A DNA stretch of 64,000 bases from positions 1,949,001 to 2,013,000 of the forward strand of contig JABAKD010000025.1 in assembly GCA_012845835.1 (NCBI GenBank), written 5' to 3'. The notes under the pieces are model-generated. The model made no database searches, was not told where the DNA came from, and saw only the letters and a program-made list of their open reading frames with translations. The DNA comes from Undaria pinnatifida. Taxonomy: Eukaryota > Sar > Phaeophyceae > Laminariales > Alariaceae. Below, piece by piece: positions 35,311 to 46,050 of the stretch. The translations under genes and the position numbers were made by a program. Position 1 is the first letter of the stretch. The number at the start of each line of letters is the position of its first letter.

Positions 35311-35740
35311 CTCCGCTCCGCGAGCGGCTGACGCCGCCCGCTACGCTCGCGCAATGCAAGGAAGAATGCAACTAAAAACATGTAAAGGGGGGCAGAAAGA
35401 AGAGGCCCACGATTTGGTGCGAACAGCGATTTGATAATGCCAAGAGCTGCTCAGAGCAAAAATTGCCTTGTTGTGCTCAGCTGTGCTGTGTGCTTTTGTT
35501 ACCGGTGTTACGTTCTGATTGGCAGTACGGGGGTAATTGGCATGTGGGGGAAAAAACAGGAGGCCGTGAAAGATCAAATACACGTAGAAAAAAAGAAGAA
35601 GAAAAGCAGTACACAACAACGCGTATTATACCCGGTACTGCTCTAGTCTATGTTCGAAAGAAAGCACACAGTGAGTGCAGCACGACACAGCATCGCAGCG
35701 AAGGGCACGGCACCGCACCGCACGGCTCTGCACGGCTCCG

Positions 35741-36360
35741 CACCGCCTCAAGGTCTTCTCGTTGGTTCGAATCCCGGTGTCATAGATAGGGAAAAAAAAA
35801 TGATCCTCATGAAAAAAAAATAGATACCGATGTGACTTTGGGGTCTTCTAGATAGACTGTCCGCGTATAAGCTGGTTTTCGTTGGTTGAATCCAGGGGTC
35901 ATATGAACAAAAAATAATCCTCATGAAAAAATGATATATACTTGTAAAAAAATAGTATTAATAACATTAATTTTTATATAAGAATTAAAAAATGTCAGCT
36001 GTGAGTACGACCAATTGAATGGTTAAAACTCAACTTTGCAAGCTGCGTGGTACATCTATGTTTCGCTAATATAGTCTACAGTAGTAGCAGTTGCAAAAAA
36101 AAAAATAGTACTGGTAGATACCACTGCGGCTGACATTCATTGTGGTCTAGTAGATAGACTGTCCGTTTATAATCCTGACCTTCGCTGGTTCGAATCCGGG
36201 GGTCATGGGGCAAAAAATGATCCTCGAATAAAATAGATATCAATGTGACGCTGTGGTCTAGAAGATAGACTGCTGTCTGCTCATAAGCTTGGTCTTCGGT
36301 GGTTCGAATCTGGGTGTCATCGGGAAAAAAAGTGATCCCAATAAAAAAATCGATATATAT
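35741..36360 (+). repeat. Cluster of four tRNA-like repeat units
   Basis: Units at about 35741-35820 (3' part), 35829-35950, 36135-36240 and 36241-36360 carry an A-box-like GGTCTAG.AGATAGACTG and a B-box-like GGTTCGAATCC, then GTCAT and an A-rich stretch with ATGATCCTC. The anticodon arm is not a clean tRNA, so they are tRNA-derived repeats, not tRNA genes. A fifth copy is at 45495-45560. Confidence 0.7.
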
Positions 36361-36867
36361 TCGTAACCAAAATAGATCAGGTGGCGCAAGAAATCAAAGG
36401 AAAGCTGGACCGTTCCGCAAGTAATAAGCTGGACCGTCCGACCTCGGAGATGCCAGGGAAGCACCAACCGAGCGCTTTCAGCACAAAGATATTCGTAAGT
36501 AAGTCTATAGACTATAAGTCTATCATTATACCCGGTATCATCCTACGAGGTATCAATAGAGAACGGATGCAATATAGACTAACATGATATCGTCGTGACG
36601 CATATAATACCTGGTAGTCTGTAAGGCTAGTCTAGATCTATACGAATACACCAGTATGCAGCGCAGTTTACTTGCGTGTAGACTATATATGTGCTCGGAG
36701 GAGCCCTCTCACCGACTAGCTCTTTCCTTCAGCTCACGCTCCGCCCTCTCGTAAGCCTGCTGTCCACGGATAACCTGCCATATATAAAAAAAAGGTGTAC
36801 CAGGCGTCCAAAATATGATATCCTAAGGACACACGCAAGACCGAAACAACAGCAGTAACGCAGCTTG

Positions 36868-37078
36868 CGCTGCCGGGGTTGTAACGAAGACCACTGATGG
36901 GGACAGCTTACGCTATACCTACAATGGGACCCGAAGGGTGCGCCAGCTAGCGTTGGGCTGCGAAAGCAACTGAGTTAAATCGACACACGACGCGTATGAA
37001 AATACGTGGAAGTGTGGTGAGAGCTAAAGCTTTATTTTTCCCCATCCGCCGGAGGATGAAAAAAAACAAACAAAAAAG
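36868..37078 (+). repeat. A-tailed retroposon family A
   Basis: It runs from GCGCTGCCGGGGTTGTAACG to CCGCCGGAGGATG plus AAAAAAAACAAACAAAAAA, the clearest copy of the tail. Confidence 0.8.
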
Positions 37079-37483
37079 ATGGAATATTTCAATCTCGAGG
37101 TATTATATGATTCACAGAAGAGGACCCGCGGAAGATCCAGTTGGAACAAATTTGAAATTTGAAACTTCAGGCAGCAAGCGCGCCGACCACGGACGGACTT
37201 CTTGCTTTCGCCGAACCACCAGCAAGACCCACGGGCATGGCTCTTGGGACCCAGGTGGTAGGTACATACACAGCATTGCTGCAGCAGTACATGGCAGCAA
37301 CCCTAGAGCGTGCAGCAATACAAAGAGTATCATCACGCCGGGCGCGTGCAATACCCCGATTTGCGCTGCAGTTGGGACCGTCCTTCACCCTCCAGCATCA
37401 TCTTTGCCCTCTCAAGCCCCCCCCTTCGTTACACGCTAGACTACACACATAGCATGATGCATGACACACTTCTATATATCCGT
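37079..37483. other. Region downstream of the 37484 exon, no supported gene
   Basis: Several short overlapping frames on both strands, none recognisable. It may hold the 3' UTR of the gene ending at 37484. Confidence 0.35.
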
Positions 37484-37861
37484 TTACAACATGATGTCCT
37501 CGCACTCTTCTCGCACCTGTTGCCGCTTGGCTTTCGTAGGCGCTTTCATGCGGTAGCCGGGGCCCTCCACCCACTCCCCCCCGCCCCCCCTCGTCGTCGA
37601 AGGCTGGCCATCATCATCGCGATCGCTGTCAAAACCCTGACCGCGATGAGTGCCGTACTGGTGGCATTCCTCCTCGAGAGAACCACTATCATCATTGTTG
37701 CTGTCTATACCAGCAGCAGCAGCACCATAGCTGCCATACCCTCCTCCTCCGCCGGCTGCGGTTGCGTCGGGGGGGGGGGTTCGGCGAAGTCGATGACCCT
37801 TCTTCTGACCCCCATCTCGGCGATGCGCCGTGCTGTGATAGCTCATGGTGTAGTAGGGTTG

Positions 37862-37894
<33 letters not shown>

Positions 37895-37925
37895 GTACTG
37901 CTGCTGCCGTGCTGCTGTCGTTGTG
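37484..37925 (-). CDS. Probable last exon of an unidentified gene (146 codons plus stop)
   Basis: An acceptor GCACAG precedes a frame running to TAA at 37486-37484. The peptide is Gln/Ser-rich (CAG/AGC repeat), then GGGGGYGSYGAAAAG, DSNNDDSGSLEEE, and ends GEWVEGPGYRMKAPTKAKRQ and QVREECEDIML. Composition and the charged, non-repetitive end look coding, but no family is recognised and the upstream exons were not found. It would need an upstream exon ending in phase 2. Confidence 0.45.
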
Positions 37926-38427
37926 CTGTGCACGCATAAGGAAAAGGACGAAAACCTTTACCCAGGTACTCCGGAGTATTATTTTGGAGATGATCTTGCA
38001 ATTTGGTATGTATGTACCTTCAAGCGATAAAAAATGAAGCTACGATAAAGCAAGCAGCTATTAATAAATAAAAGATTATCGTACGATACCTAGTCTAGTC
38101 TAGAGTTGATAGTGCCTCTTTTTTGGGTAGGGTTCAAGGACATAGTCTAGACTATATGAGTTGTGGCCAAACTAGGGTATATGCATAGTCTATACTGCTG
38201 TGACTTTGTGGCCAAAATAGGGTACCTCCCTGTTTCAGTGTTTGCCAGGCCCCCAGGACGCCATCTGATTGGCTAACGCCGGCTGGGTGGATCGGTTCGA
38301 GGTCTGTTCGTTCATTTTCGCATTTTCGTACATAGACCTATGTAGAGTACACACATAGTCTAGTCTACACACATTGTGGGTTCATTATACATTGTGGGTT
38401 CATATGGGGAGGGTGTTGGTGGACCTT

Positions 38428-38640
38428 TTTTTTTTTCTTTTTTTTTTCATCCTCCGGCGGATGGGGAAAAATAAAGCTTTAGCTCACCACACTTCCGCGT
38501 ATTTTCATACGCGTCGTGTGCCGATTTAACTCAGTTGCTTTCGCAGCCCAACGCTAGCTGGCGCACCCTTCGGGTCCAATTGTAGGTATAGCGTACGCTG
38601 TCCCTATCATTGGTCTTCGTTACAACCCCGGCAGCGCACC
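38428..38640 (-). repeat. A-tailed retroposon family A
   Basis: It matches 33779-33965 almost base for base and extends to CGTTACAACCCCGGCAGCGC at its 5' end. Confidence 0.8.
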
Positions 38641-38774
38641 TTTTTTATTTCATGTGCTGTGCTGCTGTACTACTACTGACTACTGAATGTAAGTGCTGCT
38701 GTATGTACCAGGCACTATGTTTCACCCTCCTTCTGCTGCTACGATGTAGTACAGGGTGGCACCGTCGTGGATCG

Positions 38775-38940
38775 CCCGCCGTCACTCGATCGCTCGCTCG
38801 CTCGCTCGCCCGCCGTTGCTCGCCCGCCGCCGCCGCCGCCGCCGCCGTCGGGCGGCCGTTGGCCATCTTCGTTGTTTGCCCGCCGTCACCCGCTCGCTCG
38901 TTCGCCCGCCGTTGTTCGATCGCCCGCCGCCGCCGTTGTA
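38775..38940 (+). repeat. CGCT/CGCC-rich simple sequence
   Basis: CTCG tetramers, CCG trimers and two diverged copies of a CACTCGATCGCTCGCTCG-like block. Open in several frames but of low complexity. Confidence 0.7.
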
Positions 38941-39992
38941 CTCTGTCGACTACTCGTATCGATAACGCATCACATCATGTCGAAATGAGATAGATGATAA
39001 TAACGCCGTCTTGGATTCGTATCTCAAACTGAATTGATTCCGTTGTCCTGCGAAAACAACAACCAATCTTCTTTATCCGAGTATATAATATCTGTGTGTG
39101 TGTTCTTCACATTAAACCGTTCTTCTACTCGTCGACATCCAGCACACCCAGTGTCCGTACTGATTCTTCACCCTAGAAAGATCAGCTCTGTGGTCACAAG
39201 CCACGACACAGAGATAATGCATCGTAATGCATTCGACAACGCAATGTCATGCCCTAGTACTGGGTACGACAGGCACAACATACATACGTCAGCAACAGAA
39301 ATACATTGGAAGAGAGAAATACGAAATAAACAAAAACAAAAACAAAAACAAAAACAAAAAAACAAAAAACAAAATAAGAATATCTAGATGGTAGGGACAC
39401 AGGTTGGATGTGAACTAAAAATTAAAAACTCGGACATTCCCGACTTTCCCTATATTTCCTTTCATTCCGTGTCGTATACGAAGCTAGACTAGTAGTAGTG
39501 TGTTGTACAATAATAATATTATGTTGTTGTTCTCACATTAACTCGCATAATCAAGTCCGTCCGTGGTCACAGGACAGGCTCCAATTACTCTACGCGAGAG
39601 ATGAGCAATACCCCAGGGAGAAAACACAAAAAACCGAAGGTGGTACACGCATATATCACAACTGACGCAATTCATGCCTCCGCCAGAAACATATACAAAG
39701 TGAAATCGGGAGTCAGCCTACGATGTGCCAGGTCCATACTGGTGCATACGTCTCACTACTCGCGCCTGGGAAAACGGACTGCCTACACCAATATTTAAAA
39801 AACTTTAGTCCACGAAGTCTTCGTATAGGAATTAGAATAGAAGAAAGTATGGAATTGTAATTCCGCCGCGCCTTTGCGGAGGTGTTAAACAGTTGTGGAA
39901 TCTTCCCGACCTAGCCGGCTAGCCTAGTAGCAAGCAGTCGCAAAGCAGTCGCATCGGAGTGCGAGCAGGCAACAGTCCCAGCAGTAGCAGGG

Positions 39993-40016
39993 TAACCCTA
40001 ACCCTAACCCTAACCC
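39993..40016 (-). repeat. Interstitial telomere-like repeat, (TTAGGG)4
   Basis: Four perfect TAACCC units on +. Two further GGGTTA units occur at about 33628-33639. Confidence 0.9.
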
Positions 40017-40101
40017 AGAGATTTCTCGGTTTTCACTCTTGATTTCATATAATAATAAGAAAAAATGCTCGCGTACTCTACCACCGGGGAAAACCGACTA
40101 T

Positions 40102-40222
40102 TATCACGGGGGACCATAGTAAATAGGACCAAATATTGTTAGTCAAAATAGGGAAATATATTGGTTTTTGTGTGTACCGTAGGTCCTATTTACTATGGTC
40201 CCCCGTAATATTATTATCTAGT
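40102..40222. mobile_element. Small TIR element with a readable empty site
   Basis: 24-bp perfect inverted repeats (40106-40129 starting ACGGGGGACCATAG; 40183-40206 ending CTATGGTCCCCCGT) surround 53 bp. The family D copy at about 29515-29535 continues uninterrupted at the matching point (ACCGACTATACCGC), so this is an insertion. CTAT flanks both sides, a likely 4-bp or slightly longer target duplication. Confidence 0.8.
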
Positions 40223-41592
40223 CTATACCGCTTGCCACCCAAGAAAGACTACCACGTATATATTGCACGTACTACCTCACACTGCGCATACATACGCACG
40301 ACAGACGCAAGCCAATTGGAGAAAAGAAACAAAGAAGATATTGAAGAAAAGAAGATAAAAGGAAAGGAAAGGAAATACACGAAAGCGAAAAACGAAAAAG
40401 GAACTTTACAGGAAAGAAAATGAAATATAAGAAAAGAAGGAATAAGACAAGAACAGGAGGAAGCAAGGAGAGGAAAAAAGAAAAAAAAATATCACACTAC
40501 CAGACCTTAGGAACTGACTAAAGACGGCATTGGGCTCATAGATAGAGGGTATCAAGTGCATCATCAATGGCACTGGGGAGAGAACGCAACATGGCGAAGA
40601 AGTCAGGGCGGTCTTACGCTATCTTGTGACGACCATTGGAAGGCCCACATCTTTCAAGACGATGATGGCCAGACCCAGACTTCAGTCTCTTGGGCATGAC
40701 GCCCCCCCCTTCCCGCCTCCCCCCTCCCCCCCCTCGCCCCCCCCCCCCCCCCCCCCCGCCCGGCCGCTTAGAGATGCCGACGGTGGATGGCGCAGCCGCA
40801 GCCTTTTTGCGCGTCGCCCTGCAGCTTTGCGTCTCTCCGTCTCATGTATGAAACATCGGTACTATAAAAAAGTAAAAAAAAAACAGTTAGTTGTTGCTCA
40901 CTAAGTACTGACAAGATTATCACAACGCCCATTCTATATCTACACAGAAGTATGATTTATCCCCTATATTCCATGGTCAATCCCTGATGGCGCAGGGAGG
41001 GGGTGTCTGATCCATGGCAGATGGGAACGACAGGGATTTTTTAAGTTGGTTCAAATTCTCCCACGGTTGGAGGTGGTACATTCCTGACCCGGGCGATTGA
41101 CCCATTTTTTGGTCCCTGCCACTTTTTCTGTTGGCATGCGCTTACAAAGCACGCTTGGTTTAGACTATTACTACTACTGTTACTACTAATAATAGACCAG
41201 TGCATTTTATTAGTATTAGCATTGACAATATTTGTCGTTGACGGAGGGATAAATTTATTACCAGGTACTCTTCAACTACAACACCGTCCAAATAGAGAAG
41301 TTTATCCCGAAAGCCGGGGAAGAAAAAAGCAGAAGAAGGCGCCTATCTATTGGGTCGGGTCAGGTAGTAAATACATCGCCTATAATATGTATATCCTTAA
41401 CGAAGACACACAGCCCGTAATATGCGCGATCGGAGTATCACACACAACTCGCAAAGATGAGTTTCGACAAAATCTTTGATCTCACAGCTGGATCGTATTT
41501 TTATTTTTATAATATAGCAGTACGAGGCAGTGGGTTTTCACACCGATGCAATGTCTGATGATGTTATGATATGCCACTCACTCGGGGGAAGA

Positions 41593-41613
41593 GGGGGGGG
41601 GGGGGGGGGGGGG
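41593..41613 (+). repeat. 21-nt poly-G tract
   Basis: An uninterrupted G-run just after GGGGGAAGA. Confidence 0.9.
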
Positions 41614-41830
41614 TAACTCTGGGTCCCCCTCGGAGGGAAGAAGGGGCAAGGGGTATGTATCATGTGCGGGATACCTGGGTTATTATGACTGGAACCGATC
41701 GATAGGAAATAAAACTGTGCAGGTGGACTCTACGGTGCCGAGCAGTGCCTTGCTGCAGCCGTGGTAAGCGGTATACGCGGTTCGAGTACAGTGCGAGTGA
41801 GTGTTACGATGTCTCTTCTCCCGCCGCGGC

Positions 41831-41920
41831 GTTAACGCGCACCCAACTGGAAACCCTTTTTTTCAACAAGTTTACTTGAAGTTAGTATATAGAGGGATAT
41901 TGGGGCTCTAAAAGCGTTAA
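41831..41920 (+). mobile_element. 90-bp miniature element, family M1
   Basis: Starts GTTAACGCG and ends AAAGCGTTAA. The terminal change C to G at one end is matched at the other, so the inverted repeat is preserved. Confidence 0.65.
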
Positions 41921-44900
41921 GCAAGTGCCCCCTCATCATACCTGGCAAAACCGTAATAACCGCCCGTTCAGACGATGTTTTTTTACTGTCTCCTTCAACA
42001 TGTGAATATAACACCCTACGAGCAAGAAACAAGAACCTAATTGATGTAAGATGGGACGAACAACATCCTCCAAGTAATTGCGTGCACCCGTTCGAGCAGT
42101 GCCATGCAGAGATTACACCGATCCCACAAACAATGAGGACAACAAAAAATTGTGTCATCCCTGAGCCGAGCCGAGCAGCCCGGGATGTTCGAATTGATCG
42201 ACGCCGCAACCGTCAATTGAAAGAAAAAAAAGTCAACGTTGGCCACAGAAGGTTTCGCCATGTATTCCCTCTGGACCTCAAGATAACAATTAATAGCAGA
42301 TTGGGCTCGGTTATCCCTCGCCACAAACCTTGTCCCCTAAAACGCTCCCGAAGGGCATCTTAGCTCTTGTCAAATCGCAAAAAAAAAGACCCCACTATAG
42401 CTCAAAGTCATATGCCCCCCCCAAGACGCGGCTGACACTCCAAAGGGGTGATCTTTTTCTCAACCGCGAAAAACGCCCCACTCGAGGGCATTCAAAGCAA
42501 AACAAACACAATCAGATACCGCTACTACTAATGACAGCTACCAGGATATCCTCCTGAAGAGCGGTGTAACTGGCCCGTTAGAAGAGCGGAGCACTCGGGG
42601 AAGAGCTCATCCTCGCGAGCCGTTCCACCGCCCGGTGTGTGGATTCTTCGGGGCAGGGTAACTCCCCCACGGAAGAACTATTACTTCGAAGTACTACCTA
42701 ACCAAAACCGCTTCTCCCACACATAAAAACATAAATTAACCTGCGACGCCTCCTAAAAATACGCCGGATTAACAAAAAAGAAGACACCATATATTGTCAT
42801 AACGGGCTTGAGCAACGTCAGACACTGGAACTACCGATGATACGAGCCATCGCATTGTCTCCAAGAGCAGGGAGGGAGAGGCGTGAGAAAACTATGGAAC
42901 CTCCCGCCCCCCCCCAATCTCGCACACCGCGAAAAAAAAATGAACTCCAACGAAGCAACAGAGGGGGGTCGGCGGGGGGGGGGGGGGCGTCGGCAGGACA
43001 AACACAATAAAAACAGGGAAAAATCGTGGTAAGACGAGGGGGGTCCGATAACGCAGGGATGCCACAAGCGGCTGCTCGTAGCAAGACAGACGGCTGACTA
43101 CCCAGGCGGGGAGCGTCGCAAGAAATATCGACACACCACCCGCACGGCGTTCAAAGAGACTGATGAACGAATCGGGGAGGGGCCTAGGTCCCGCCGACGA
43201 AAAGTGTTGACCAAGGGCTTTCCACCAACCGAAATTCCAACCTAAAAAACTGTTTCCACTAGAAAACTGCGGGCACGAACGCCTTTCTCTCTGGCGCCTA
43301 CGGATACACTACACCTCAACGTTTACAGGTTAGACTAAGCATGTATGCCCCGTTGATTCTCTCACACGAGTTCGCGGGGATGCTGCTATCTAATCTGGTG
43401 CTCTCGATGCATGGCTCAATGGAGGGAGCTCAACTCTACTCCGCAACGAATCCTGTTCCCGACGCAGACAAGAGGCCTTCACATACTACGCTACGCGTGC
43501 TCGTAACCACAAACTAAAGGCCGATCCACACTGCAAAGCCACAACTCTCCTATCCCCCCATGATACGAAGTTCCCCCCCCCCCCCCCCCGCTGCTTCAAC
43601 CCCCCGCCCCAATGGCGGCGCAATTACAACCAATGATCGATCAAGGCCATAGTCCGAGTCACGATGCCAGGAGACGGTAGTTTTGGGCATCGTCAAATCA
43701 CACGTATAGGGCCTCCCACACTAAACTTAGCACAACAAACCTAGATCGCCGTCCGCCACAGGCGTAAAAACACCGTATTTCTGACATACGTGCAGTCAAA
43801 CGTCTGTGGCGGGATGATATCGGCTACCCGTCACGATCCACCTCACATGAGCTCAACATCTCTGTGTCGAGCCGTGTCGAAGCCGCTCCCCTATCCATTT
43901 CGTCGGACCGGTTGGGTCCACACAACAACAGCCACACAGCCAAAAAACACCCACAGACAAAGGATGCATACAGGTGCGGTAAAGGTATGTGTACATGCCG
44001 GCGCATACACGTGTGTGATTTACATTACAAAGGGATGGACTAATACGTGCTCCGAAACATCAGCAGCACCACCACTAGGGAAACTCCCCACCAAAACTGG
44101 CTTGCTAACAGTCAAGGACCGAGTCGACAAGGCAAGCCGCTATACGACTTCTCTCTAAACACCAATACCGCTACTCGTGTGGCTGAAAAACAACAAATAC
44201 AATGTACGAAAACACGGTCATCACCGAAAAACACACCAAGTACCTGGTACACTATCACTTGACAATCGCCGGCGTCCCCGGTGGTCTAGTGGCAGAAGCC
44301 ATAAACTACAATCAGTAGCAGGGTTGATTTCGTATCCGAGCCCCTCCCCAAGAAATATTTGCTTGTGCAAAAATGACCGCAGAAAACGTTTAGCGTGGGT
44401 ACACACACTACGATGAGAGTCGACGGGGGAAGAAAATGCCGAACCGTTCTCACGCTAAAAACGAAGTAAACAGAAGGCATGCACCGTAAGGGTGAGGGGG
44501 GAGGAAACCCTGCTATTAATATGTGACGTTCCATGCTCGATGTTCGATCTGAGCAACGACAAGGGGGGGGGGGCTGGAGAAAAGGCGTAAATACAAAGCC
44601 AGATCTTAGACAGGTTGGAAACACAAAAAACAAACAACAGCTGTCGGCAAATATCACGGTGGCCGAATTACCAAAACAAGCCTTAACCCTAGCCCTAAAC
44701 ATCACTGTCCACCACCGAAAACAACAACCCTAACCCCCAACATCACTGCCACCACCTAGAACCCCAAAAAAGCATGACTGTCACCACCAGACTACACAAT
44801 TTATGCAACATAACGCCTGATACAGCAACAACCGAACACCCGCCTTAAGCGCCGCCTACTACAAAACCTGAGGAAACCCTAGGGTGGAAAAACGAAGACA

Positions 44901-45490
44901 ACGGCAAAAAAAAAAAAACGGGGACTGCGTCGAAGTAGAGGGTCGCGCAAGCATCATACCGTGGAATTCGAGTACACCAGCGCTGACGGTGTTGCTTCGT
45001 TTTTGCATGCAACCACTCAACAATAACGGCCCCATCTTGATACTATTAATAGCAGCTTCCGATCCCCCTCCAGCCGAATTTCGCGCAATGCCGGCAGACC
45101 TCCCCTCCTCTTCAGCTTTGGGGGTCCTTTCTCAACGTCCTCTCATAGACCGCAGCTTCGGAGGGTAGAAGGGCGACTTTCCTGCACCAAGAACAAAGTG
45201 CGGAAATTACAGTAGGCGTATTAAAAAAATCGTTAGCGAGGTGCATGCGCCAGCAGCGACAAGGAGGGCACCACAGCCATGCTTCATGGGGGACAGCACC
45301 ACGTCGGCAACACCAGTGGCTGCCTGCAACACAAACTACAAGCCTATCTTTCTGTTTGGGGCTGGGCCACTCAAAAATTCAGTATTGGTGAGCAAAAACA
45401 ACATCAAGTCACGACAGTGGTCTAGTGCCGGTAAGCAACAACATCAAGTCACGCGACTCAAGTGGTCTAGTGCCGGTAAGTAACAACAAG
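41921..45490. other. Intergenic, no gene seen
   Basis: C- and G-runs (42966-42986, 43571-43590), AAACGCCCC-type strings like those at 10-14 kb (about 42320-42490) and a tRNA-like GGTGGTCTAGTGGCAGAAG at 44279-44297. I cannot support a gene. Confidence 0.35.
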
Positions 45491-45494
45491 TCAC

Positions 45495-45560
45495 GTGGCT
45501 CAGTGGTCTAGTGGATAGACTGTTTTTGTTCCGGGTTCGAATGCCGGTATCATGAGGGAC
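45495..45560 (+). repeat. tRNA-like repeat unit
   Basis: GTGGTCTAGTGGATAGACTG and CCGGGTTCGAATGCCGG are D-arm- and T-arm-like, but the anticodon arm between them is too short. Two partial upstream copies (GTGGTCTAGTGCCGGTAAG) lie at 45417-45481. Confidence 0.65.
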
Positions 45561-45849
45561 AAAAAAAGGCAGGAAGATCCACGTATTCCTAGACACTTGT
45601 CCAGCGGCGAGGGGAGAGCCCCGGAGACCCAACCGAGGACCAACTCCCGAATGGGTAGTGTGGACCGTAACTGGACCAAATCCGACAAAAAGGCTGTTTT
45701 CTCATGGCCGGGGTTTTGACGGGGGATGAGCTTGCGCAAGTCCCACACTGCCCGGAAGGATGGCTTTCCGAGTGGCTATCTCCACTATCTCCACTGCACC
45801 TGATCCCCGGGTATCAAGTCGGGTCGACATACATAGCCACGCGTCCGTA

Positions 45850-46050
45850 AACAACGGTAGCTTGAGCTGCTGGAGTAGTAACGGGGACCGCCGATAGGGA
45901 CAGCTCGCGTTGTCGATGCCACGGGGACTGAAGGATACACCAGCTAGCGCCGGATTGCGAACACAATTGAGTTAAATCGACACACGACGTGTATGAAAAT
46001 ACGTGGAAGTGTGTTGAGCTTAGAAGCCTTACGTTTCCATTCCGCCGGAC
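45850..46050 (+). repeat. A-tailed retroposon family A, diverged
   Basis: Same order of blocks as 36868-37078 with more differences, and no clear tail. Confidence 0.6.

Larger units (their letters stand above)
39520..40490 (-). repeat. Element family D, minus copy, interrupted
   Basis: The reverse complement of 29240-29790 is split into 39520-39800 and about 40062-40101 plus 40227-40490. Between them lie unrelated sequence and the element at 40102-40222. Confidence 0.65.

Noticed and set aside
36241..36325. Functional tRNA gene
   Set aside because: A and B boxes are good, but the anticodon arm and acceptor pairing are not clean and several diverged copies stand in tandem.
40507..40700. Possible - strand exon reading DFFAMLRSLPSAIDDALDTL
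   Set aside because: The frame is short and bounded by stops with no convincing acceptor; the + strand reading is equally plausible as transposon debris.
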